Below, one piece after another: positions 1 to 5,206 of a DNA stretch of 5,255 nt. The DNA comes from JABISG01 sp963581435. GTDB lineage: Bacteria > Planctomycetota > Planctomycetia > Planctomycetales > Planctomycetaceae. The stretch is taken from contig CAUZOL010000426.1 in assembly GCA_963581435.1 (NCBI GenBank), positions 1 through 5,255 on the forward strand. The letters run 5' to 3'. The notes below the pieces were generated by a model that saw only the letters and a program-made list of their open reading frames with translations, was not told the DNA's origin and ran no database searches. The position numbers were made by a program, and so were the translations under genes. Numbering within the stretch: position 1 is the first letter of the stretch; every line of letters begins with the position of its first letter.

Positions 1-142
1 TGGGGCCGTCCACTGTCAGCGGTGCCACGAAACCTTCTGCACGCAGAGCCCCCACGAATGTCGTTGTCTCCCAGCGACCTGCCGGTACTCGTTCGATGAC
101 GCGCGTACGATCACAACAAATCGGACCAACACAGGAATGGCA
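1..142 (-). pseudogene. IS630-family transposase fragment, runs off left edge
   Basis: Read leftward, this frame gives a stretch of the IS630/Tc1-mariner-like DDE transposase. It includes RVIERVPAGRWETTTFVGAL at about positions 103-44, followed by R, AEGF and APLTVDGP up to the window edge. The known family pattern is a G/R-rich lead-in, then VPxGxWxTxTFxxxLR, then APxxxDGPxN, which precedes the second catalytic aspartate; that aspartate would lie outside the window. The recognisable part begins near position 106. The codons to its right (106-142) do not resemble the family, and a TAG stop at 145-143 closes the frame, so the N-terminal half with the first catalytic residue is absent here. I infer a 5'-truncated relic cut off next to the gene starting at 145. 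The rest of the protein cannot be seen, so its C-terminus may be intact. No inverted end was found at the boundary. Confidence 0.7.
133..136 (+). promoter_or_regulatory. Ribosome binding site of the 145-840 gene
   Basis: AGGA lies 8 bases before the ATG at 145. It supports that ATG over the out-of-frame ATG at 137. Confidence 0.45.
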
Positions 143-144
143 CT

Positions 145-840
145 ATGTCAGCTGAATCTGATTTTCAAACACCGGAGCATTTGCGAAACGACGAGGTCGC
201 GGCGCGTACGATGTGGGCTCCGCTTCAGCCGAAGGAGAGCGCAAATCATCGGACGCGGTTCAGCAATCGCCAAAGTGAACATCGGCTGACCTTCGATCCA
301 ACGCGAACATCCAAGATCGTCGTCTTGTGCATGTTCGTTTGCAGCGCGATCTTCCTGGTGCTGGGGTCCGTGCTTACTTACATATGGCTGTCCGGCGCGT
401 ACATCGATACCCGTCTGAAATTCGTAGGCCCCTTTTTATTGTCGGGAGGCGTGCCCTTCGGGGTACTCGGATTCTTCCTGAAGTCTCATTTGTTGCAGTT
501 AATCGTATTCGATCGCCAAGTCGGGCGGTATTGGCGGGGTTCGACAACTCCCACTGACGAGCACGCCGTCGCGCTGACTGATATCCACGCACTGCAGATC
601 ATCGAAAAGTGGATCGAAGGGACCAAGTCGGCAGAGACCGAGCATTCACCGGGTGATCATTCACCGAGTTATTGGAGCTTTGAGCTCAACCTGGTAACCA
701 CCGATGGTCAACGTCACAACGTTGTCGATCACGGTGACCTGGAAGGCCTACGGGAAGACGCCGAGTCACTCTGCGATTTCCTCCAGATACCGCTCTGGGA
801 TGCCACTCGTCAAGCGAATCACAGTGAGAATCATGGTTAA
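145..840 (+). CDS. Hypothetical protein with two membrane helices
   Basis: This is a complete 231-residue protein of unknown function. Residues 1-55 are polar and probably disordered. Two hydrophobic segments follow at about 57-82 and 93-113, separated by a short loop, which predicts an inner-membrane hairpin. The C-terminal half is soluble: a FDRQVGRYWRG strand after the second helix, TDIHALQII near 145-153, then residues 176-219 with FELNLVTTDGQR, VVDHGDL and a final FLQIPLWD. That order resembles a hypothetical family I associate with planctomycetes and some proteobacteria, in which a membrane hairpin precedes a small beta-rich domain; the resemblance is from memory and gives no function. 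The start is supported by AGGA 8 bases upstream. It is a single gene: an IS630 relic lies immediately upstream on the other strand and a gene-free stretch follows. No terminator is obvious after the TAA. Confidence 0.85.
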   Translation: MSAESDFQTPEHLRNDEVAARTMWAPLQPKESANHRTRFSNRQSEHRLTFDPTRTSKIVVLCMFVCSAIFLVLGSVLTYIWLSGAYIDTRLKFVGPFLLSGGVPFGVLGFFLKSHLLQLIVFDRQVGRYWRGSTTPTDEHAVALTDIHALQIIEKWIEGTKSAETEHSPGDHSPSYWSFELNLVTTDGQRHNVVDHGDLEGLREDAESLCDFLQIPLWDATRQANHSENHG

Positions 841-1160
841 GGGCCAGCCGTTAGCATGCAGCACCAACGACAATTTCCAGCACTCGTGAACTTCCTGTTA
901 CCATATGCCAGGATTGACGCTTACCTTAAATGAGACATGTTTGACACACCTGCAATCGGCGACGGATGAGGCAGGCTCGGAAGCGATGCTGCACCTTGCG
1001 CGGAGCAGTTTCTCATACCGATCACGAGCGATCTTGGCCTCGGTCGGGGTGACAAATCGACGTCACTTGTGTTGGTCCTAACGCGCGTCGATGGCGCACG
1101 CCGGCGCAACCTGTGAGAGTCAATTCAGTCATCGCTGCAACCTGATCGACGGCCGCACAC
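841..1160. other. Gene-free stretch
   Basis: There are only short ORFs on both strands here, with no recognisable protein motif, no convincing ribosome site and no tRNA or rRNA signature. One plus-strand frame stays open from about 946 to 1080, but its product resembles nothing I know. No terminator with a T-run follows the gene ending at 840. The stretch may contain decayed sequence between the membrane-protein gene and the repeat and IS1182 element. Confidence 0.5.
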
Positions 1161-1161
1161 A

Positions 1162-1219
1162 GATTTAGCCCGATTCTGTCCGCGAAACTCGTCGAATCGC
1201 GGACACACCGTTTAACCAC
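1162..1219 (+). repeat. Dispersed hairpin repeat, copy A
   Basis: Positions 1168-1208 are identical over 41 bases to 5071-5111. The similarity extends, with seven mismatches in 58 positions, across 1162-1219 and 5065-5122. Within the identical core, TGTCCGCG (1177-1184) pairs perfectly with CGCGGACA (1198-1205) around a 13-base loop. There is also an alternative short pairing, GATTC (1172-1176) with GAATC (1194-1198). No T-run follows, so it is not a standard terminator. The copy ends one base before the left inverted end of the IS1182 element. Its size and stem suggest a REP-like or MITE-like dispersed repeat; the class is inference. Confidence 0.8.
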
Positions 1220-1220
1220 G

Positions 1221-1238
1221 GGGCGTGTTGAAAAAGTC
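1221..1238 (+). repeat. Left inverted end of IS1182-like element
   Basis: GGGCGTGTTGAAAAAGTC is the exact inverse of 2373-2390. The match stops at 1239 (G) versus the inverse of 2372 (C), and outside the element at 1220. Confidence 0.9.
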
Positions 1239-1339
1239 GTTTCCGATTTTCCAGCTCAGGATCTGATTCCTCTTGATCTGGGAAGCGGTTTGGCGGTATG
1301 GGCAGGTTCGCTTTGTTGCGCATTCCCCCGTTTTCTGCC

Positions 1340-1345
1340 AAGGGG
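1340..1345 (+). promoter_or_regulatory. Ribosome binding site of the transposase
   Basis: AAGGGG sits 6 bases before the ATG at 1352. It favours that start over the ATG at 1298, which has no such signal. Confidence 0.5.
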
Positions 1346-1351
1346 CCGCTC

Positions 1352-2538
1352 ATGCAAGGATGGCATGCCTTTGAGCCAACGACCAAGACAGTCATCGATC
1401 TGGAGTCGTTCGTGCCGGACGACCATCTGTTGAGAGACGTGGATCGCCTGCTGGAGCCGGCCTTGATCCGCCGGCTCACGAACAGGCACGCGAGGAGGCC
1501 GAATCTCCACTGGGACAGACCAGGGGCGTGGAGCCACCTGCCACACGCAAGATCTCGAATCAGACGCACAGCAGCCGCACCGATGCCACGTTGGCTCAGA
1601 AACGAGGAACGCCGCGACAGCTCAAATACAAAGTGCATCAGAGCATCGACGCCGACAGCCGCGTCATACTGGACACGCATGTGACCACCGGCGCCCGGCA
1701 CGACAACCAGCCCTATCTCGAACAACTCAAGCGAATCCAGCAGCGGTATCAACTAACGATTCACGAAGCAATTGCCGACCGTGGCTACGGTTCGGCGGCC
1801 ATCATTCGCGCGCTTCAGGGGCAAGGCAAACGGACTTTCATTCCGCTCTGGAGCGGCCGCGTCGGCAACAGCAAGTACTTGAGCAGCGGGCTCGTTTACG
1901 AAAAAGAACACGACCGCTTCCGCTGTCCGGAGGGGAAGTACCTGACTCCCAACCCCGCAATCAGTAGGAACGACAAGCGGTATGTCAGCGTGTCGGCCGA
2001 CTGCCAGGTTTGTCCGCACGCGTCAACCTGTCCGGCGCGGAGACGCGTCTCCCCTCCTCAGCGCTTCGTCCTGCGTAGCCTCGATCAGGCTTTCTTTGAA
2101 GAGGTGCAACTACGGATGCGCGATCCGGTATTCCGGCAAAAGATGTCGGAACGGATGTGGAAGATCGAAGGGTTATTTGCCGAGGCCAAACAGAACCACG
2201 GTTTGTCCCGGGCACGCTATCGCGGACGCTCGAAGGTCCAAATCCAAGTTGACATGAGCGCCACTGCGCAGAATCTGAAGCGACTGGTGAAGGCCATCCT
2301 TCGTTGGCTGCTCACCTGTCTGTCAAACCGCCGAAGACGCACGCCCCAGTTGGCCTACGTTGCCAACATGCGGACTTTTTCAACACGCCCGGTCGTTTTC
2401 ACGGACTTCTCACGCGCCAACGGAACTCATACCTTTGCGCGGAATCGGGCTCGGTCCGGTAACATCGGCTTGGACGGCCGTCGGTGTGTCAATTCAAACG
2501 AACCTCACAACGGACGTCGCTCGCGCCCTGAGAACTGA
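1352..2538 (+). pseudogene. IS1182-family transposase, internally deleted and frameshifted
   Basis: The protein starts MQGWHAFEPTTKTVIDLESF, then VPDDHLLRDVDRLLE and LIRRLT, the usual N-terminus of IS1182 transposases. After about 43 codons (near 1479-1481) this frame turns to nonsense and ends at 1684. The genuine sequence resumes in the +1-numbered frame at 1480 with EQAREEAE, then SNQTHSSRTDATLAQKRGTP, YKVHQSIDADSRVI and IADRGYGSA. A cysteine-rich segment follows (FRCPEGKYL, CQVCPHASTC), then WKIEGLFAEAKQNHG and RGRSKVQIQ. The catalytic Asp of ADRGYG (codon 1777) and the Glu of KIEGLF (codon 2167) remain. The stretch that should carry the first catalytic Asp, with the DUF772 helical domain, is missing between the two parts, by an estimated 100-150 codons. 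It is therefore an out-of-frame internal deletion and cannot be active. The frame reads straight through the right inverted end and stops only at 2536-2538 in flanking DNA. Confidence 0.85.
2373..2390 (-). repeat. Right inverted end of IS1182-like element
   Basis: GACTTTTTCAACACGCCC is the exact reverse complement of 1221-1238. The transposase frame runs through it as TFSTRP. Confidence 0.9.
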
Positions 2539-2602
2539 TGCCTTTTCGAGAAATCAGCCTCGAACCGGGACGGTCGGCAGCACGACCGACCTGGAGTATC
2601 AG

Positions 2603-3436
2603 TCACTCAGTCGAGTGCTCAGAGAAAAATAGCGGATGCCCGAACCGTTCGATGCCGAACTTGCTAATGATGTTCTGCACCTTCGATGATAAGAGGAACT
2701 CCGAGAATCGACTCGCTGCCTGATGATTCAGACCGGAATGCTTCTCCTGACTGACGACGATCACCGTGTAAGGATTGTGTAGCAGCGGATCGCCTTGGGA
2801 ATGAATCGTCAGATTGAGTCGGTCGCGTTGGGAAAGAAACGTTCCCCGATCGGCAAGCGTGTACGCACCCTTCTCGCTTGCGATGCGCAAAGCCTGTGCC
2901 ATCCCCGTTCCCGTCCGAACATACCAGACTCCCTTGGGTTCAATGGCTGTCGCTTTCCAGAGTTTGTTTTCCTTCATGTGCGTTCCCGATTCGTCCCCAC
3001 GCGAAATGAACGAGGACTCACTTTGCGCGATGCGGTGAAACGCTTTCGTGATCGAGGACTGTTTATTAACCTGAGCCGGATCGGTTTGCGGGCCGACCAG
3101 AACGAAGTCGTTGTGCATGACGTCTCGGCGTTGTTCTCCGTATCCTGCAGTCATGAATTGCTTCTCAGCATCGGGTGCGTGGGTGAGCAGCACATCGGCA
3201 TCCCCGCGCCGACCGAGTTCGAGGGCTTGCCCGCTTCCCACCGCAACGACCTTCACCTCGATGCCGGTTTCCTTTTCGAAAATCGGCACCAGCACATCCA
3301 AGAGGCCGCTGTCCCGCGTGCTGGTTGTTGTTGCCAGCGTCAGTGCCTTGGCTTCATCGCGAGCGTTTGAGCATCCGGCAATCACGAACGTGACAGTGGC
3401 AAGCAATATCCACTTCATCAGATTTCTTTCGTGCAT
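2603..3436 (-). CDS. tupA: Tungstate ABC transporter substrate-binding lipoprotein
   Basis: This is the extracytoplasmic receptor that captures tungstate (possibly molybdate) and delivers it to the permease encoded upstream. The protein has 277 residues from the ATG at 3436. A lipoprotein signal runs from MKWILLATVTFVIAGC to the lipobox IAGC, with the lipidated Cys at 22. Next come TTTSTRDSGLLD at 36-47, VGSGQALELG, DVLLTHAP, SRGDESGTHMKE and a late ADRGTFL. In TupA-type receptors the TTTS and SRGDxSGT segments form the oxyanion pocket, and this order and length are typical. Starts are possible at the ATG at 3436, whose A is shared with the ATPase stop as TGATG, and at the ATG at 3418, which gives a shorter signal peptide behind a weak GAAAGA. 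I chose 3436 for the coupling, although the mature protein is the same either way. It is the last gene of the operon; no strong terminator is visible after 2603. Confidence 0.92.
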   Translation of the reverse strand: MHERNLMKWILLATVTFVIAGCSNARDEAKALTLATTTSTRDSGLLDVLVPIFEKETGIEVKVVAVGSGQALELGRRGDADVLLTHAPDAEKQFMTAGYGEQRRDVMHNDFVLVGPQTDPAQVNKQSSITKAFHRIAQSESSFISRGDESGTHMKENKLWKATAIEPKGVWYVRTGTGMAQALRIASEKGAYTLADRGTFLSQRDRLNLTIHSQGDPLLHNPYTVIVVSQEKHSGLNHQAASRFSEFLLSSKVQNIISKFGIERFGHPLFFSEHSTE

Positions 3437-4167
3437 CAATACACCATTCGCCCCTGCGCGAAATCGGCAGTGCGAGGATCGGACGGATTGGTGAAGAACT
3501 TCTCAGTGCGAGCGACTTCCACCAGTTGCCCATTCAAAAGCAGCGCAGTGCGATCCGCAACGCGGCGCGCCTGAAACAGATTGTGCGTGGCCCAGACGAC
3601 GGTCATGGGACGTTCCTGCCGGATCTGACAGATCGTTTCTTCCGCTTGGGCGACATGAGCCGGGTCGAGGTGCGCGGTCGGCTCGTCGAGGAGTAGAACG
3701 TCAGGTTCGATGACCAGCGCACGTGCCAATGCGACAAGCTGAACTTGCCCCCCTGAGAGCGTCTGAGCCGACTGCGACGCAATCTTGTTCAGCCCCAATC
3801 GGTCGAGAACTTCTTCTGTTTTTTGAGTTCGGTCTCGGCATCCTCGCAACCGCAGGCCATACTCGACGTTCAGCCGCACGCTACCTGTCAACAAGATGGG
3901 ACACTGGTGAACCAGAGTGATACGGCGGCGGGTCGCCAACGGAAGATCGGTCGAGACGAACGGAGAGTTATCGAAGCAGTTTTTACCGCCGGTCGAGTTT
4001 TCCAAACCCGCCAGCAGCCGTAGCAACGTGCTTTTGCCAGACCCTGTCGGCCCGAGTAGCCCCAGCACTTCGCCATGCCGCACATCCAATTGGAGAACGT
4101 GCAGCATGAAGGTCGAACCGTGGCTCTTCCGCAAATCTCGCAGTCGGTACAGCGCTTCTTCCGTCAT
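3436..4167 (-). CDS. tupC: Tungstate ABC transporter ATP-binding protein
   Basis: The cytoplasmic ATPase that powers the importer has 243 residues, normal for a single nucleotide-binding domain. In order it shows Walker A GPTGSGKST (39-47), Q-loop VHQCPILL with Gln 88, signature LSGGQ (137-141), Walker B VLLLDEP with Glu 162, a D-loop AHLDP, and the switch histidine in ATHN (His 195). After the signature the sequence is VQLVALARAL, where most relatives have xQRVALARAL, so the usual Arg is Leu 144; catalytic residues are otherwise complete. The start ATG (4167-4165) overlaps the permease stop as ATGA. The open frame extends much further upstream, but that part is antisense to the permease and lacks ABC features, so it was excluded. 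The stop TGA overlaps the receptor gene start. The sequence alone would also fit a molybdate or sulfate ATPase; the neighbouring receptor makes tungstate the best call. Confidence 0.92.
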   Translation of the reverse strand: MTEEALYRLRDLRKSHGSTFMLHVLQLDVRHGEVLGLLGPTGSGKSTLLRLLAGLENSTGGKNCFDNSPFVSTDLPLATRRRITLVHQCPILLTGSVRLNVEYGLRLRGCRDRTQKTEEVLDRLGLNKIASQSAQTLSGGQVQLVALARALVIEPDVLLLDEPTAHLDPAHVAQAEETICQIRQERPMTVVWATHNLFQARRVADRTALLLNGQLVEVARTEKFFTNPSDPRTADFAQGRMVY

Positions 4168-4820
4168 GCTGGAAACCTGCTCCCCTGCAATCGGACGATG
4201 ATGAGATTCACCAGCAGGGCCATCAACAGAAGCGCTCCGCCGAGCGCCAGTGCGAACTCGAAGTTGCCTTTTCCGGTTTCGAGTACGATCGCTGTCGTCA
4301 AAACTCGTGTGTGTCCCTGTATGTTGCCCCCGATAATAAGCACTGCCCCGACCTCGGAAATGCTTCGGCCGAACGCCGCCGCCACCGCGAACAAAACCCC
4401 GTGGCGTGCCTCCTGCAGGATCGTCCAGCGGCACTGCCGTTCGCTCGCCCCGAGTGTTCTGATCTGCTCGGGAAGTTCGGTGGGAACGGCGGCCACCGAA
4501 GACATCGTAATCCCGATCACGAATGGCAGAGCCAGAATCGTTTGGGCGGCAATCATGGCCTCGGTCGTAAACATCCAACCCAAGAACGCGAACGGTCCGC
4601 TACGTGACAGCAGAATGTACAACACAAGCCCTACAACAACCGGCGGAAACGCCATGCCGGTGTGTATGACCGCTGACAGCAGCCGCTTTCCTCGATGCCG
4701 AGACAGCCCCAACCAGACGCCGCAGGGGATCCCAATAAACGAACTGATGAGCACCGCCGTTCCCGAAACCCGTAGCGACAGCCAGAGAATCGACCAGATG
4801 TCGGCAGCAAATAACGCCAT
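4164..4820 (-). CDS. tupB: Tungstate ABC transporter permease
   Basis: The inner-membrane channel subunit has 218 residues, close to the usual TupB size. Hydrophobic segments are predicted at about 11-37, 54-72, 87-111, 140-163 and 187-209. The cytoplasmic coupling loop that contacts the ATPase is LGASERQCRWTILQEARHG (123-141), matching the EAA-type loop of binding-protein-dependent permeases. It is followed by FGRSISEVGAVLIIGGN, a segment characteristic of TupB and related molybdate permeases. The start ATG (4820-4818) is preceded by GAGG close by and by GGGAG about 12 bases away. A longer form is excluded because the next upstream ATG meets a TGA within four codons. It is the first gene of the operon, and its stop overlaps the ATPase start by four bases. 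I see no ModE-like operator or confident promoter upstream. Confidence 0.92.
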   Translation of the reverse strand: MALFAADIWSILWLSLRVSGTAVLISSFIGIPCGVWLGLSRHRGKRLLSAVIHTGMAFPPVVVGLVLYILLSRSGPFAFLGWMFTTEAMIAAQTILALPFVIGITMSSVAAVPTELPEQIRTLGASERQCRWTILQEARHGVLFAVAAAFGRSISEVGAVLIIGGNIQGHTRVLTTAIVLETGKGNFEFALALGGALLLMALLVNLIIVRLQGSRFPA

Positions 4821-4898
4821 CGCCTCAATCTCCCATCAGTCTTTCGCTCGCGGAAACAAACATCTTAGCGGTATTTCCCGCGATATGTACTCCGACCC

Positions 4899-5132
4899 AT
4901 GCTCCTCTACCAAGTCGTCGCCCCCGCCCTGTTCTGGAAGTTCGGCCGCAAAGTTGTCGAACAGGGTGTGGCCAGCGGCGCATCGCAATTGAAAGACGAG
5001 CAGATGCTGCGAACTGCGCGCGGAGCGGGATGCCGCACGAGCTGTCAGAGGGACAACGAATGCCGATCAGGCCCGATTCTGTCCGCGAAACTCGTCGAAT
5101 CGCGGACACACGGAAAAACCACCCATTTGTAA
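4899..5132 (+). CDS. Possible small protein, 3' end supplied by an insertion sequence
   Basis: I do not recognise this 77-codon frame. Its first 40 or so codons (MLLYQVVAPALFWKFGRKVV, then EQGVASGASQLKDEQML) prefer G or C in the third position and encode a plausible amphipathic or membrane-associated helix with a charged tail. That looks more like real coding than the antisense frame. From about 5022 onward this pattern fades, and the frame then reads through the dispersed repeat. It finally stops at a TAA at 5130-5132, inside the GTAAGC start of the IS66-like element. No Shine-Dalgarno sequence precedes the ATG, and no other start exists before a TAG at 4866. It could be a small gene, the remnant of one cut by the repeat and IS, or a chance frame. 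It is divergent from the tup operon, with 78 bases between the starts. Confidence 0.3.
   Translation: MLLYQVVAPALFWKFGRKVVEQGVASGASQLKDEQMLRTARGAGCRTSCQRDNECRSGPILSAKLVESRTHGKTTHL
5065..5122 (+). repeat. Dispersed hairpin repeat, copy B
   Basis: This is a direct copy of 1162-1219. The core 5071-5111 is identical over 41 bases, and both arms of the stem are preserved: TGTCCGCG at 5080-5087 and CGCGGACA at 5101-5108, with the 13-base loop at 5088-5100. Three bases differ just before the core and four after it (including TTT in copy A against AAA here at 5114-5116). It ends 6 bases before the inferred left end of an IS66-like element. Confidence 0.8.
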
Positions 5133-5194
5133 GCGTTCGACGAATCCATACTTGTCAGGTCGTGTAGTCTTGGGTGTTGAAACTTCGCACTCTT

Positions 5195-5199
5195 GGGAG
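5195..5199 (+). promoter_or_regulatory. Ribosome binding site of the gene starting at 5207
   Basis: GGGAG ends 7 bases before the ATG at 5207. It is a good match and spacing, and it is the main reason for choosing that start. Confidence 0.55.
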
Positions 5200-5206
5200 A
5201 CACGAT

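Larger units (their letters stand above)
1221..2390 (+). mobile_element. IS1182-like element with internal deletion
   Basis: A 1170-bp element is bounded by perfect 18-bp inverted repeats, GGGCGTGTTGAAAAAGTC at 1221-1238 and its reverse complement at 2373-2390. Between them lies one transposase of the DUF772/DDE_Tnp_1 type found in the IS1182 family. Full elements of this family are usually about 1.5-1.9 kb, so several hundred bases are missing, matching the damage in the transposase. The flanks (ACCACG to the left, GGTCGT to the right) show no direct target duplication. The element could have inserted without one, or the flanks could have been rearranged since. With both ends intact it could be moved in trans by a complete relative. 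Confidence 0.85.

Noticed and set aside
2..286. Plus-strand Cys/His-rich frame (HCQRCHETFC) that looks like a zinc finger
   Set aside because: It is the antisense reading of the IS630 transposase core and overlaps the start of the well-supported 145-840 gene.
98..1089. Inverted match GGACCAACACA (123-133 versus 1068-1078) plus ACGCGCGT near both, flanking the 145-840 gene
   Set aside because: Eleven-base matches are expected by chance in a window of this size, ACGCGCGT is its own reverse complement, and the spacing between the two blocks differs (17 versus 2 bases).
1165..1752. Long minus-strand frame across the IS1182 left half, sharing a peptide with the minus frame at 4825-5109
   Set aside because: The shared peptide (SAIRRVSRTESG) is simply the translation of the dispersed repeat in both places. 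The rest is antisense to the transposase and matches no family.
2571..2588. Hairpin CGGTCG-GCAGCA-CGACCG beyond the receptor stop, as a terminator
   Set aside because: The stem is only 6 bp and no T-run follows on either strand.
2795..3370. 191-codon plus-strand frame over the receptor gene
   Set aside because: It is antisense to an unmistakable TupA receptor; there is no motif of its own and no ribosome site.
4168..4578. N-terminal extension of the ATPase frame up to 4578
   Set aside because: It lies antisense-in-frame within the permease gene and is rich in Arg/Gly/His with no ABC motif. The ATG at 4167 with ATGA coupling is the natural start.
4075..4992. 305-codon plus-strand frame over the permease
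   Set aside because: It is the antisense shadow of a permease with clear membrane segments and a coupling loop, and its product is low-complexity Ser/Thr/Pro-rich.
4821..5064. ModE-type operator or molybdenum/tungsten cofactor riboswitch upstream of the operon
   Set aside because: I saw no CGNTATATA-type palindrome and could not recognise the riboswitch core by eye. A covariance-model scan would be needed to exclude it.
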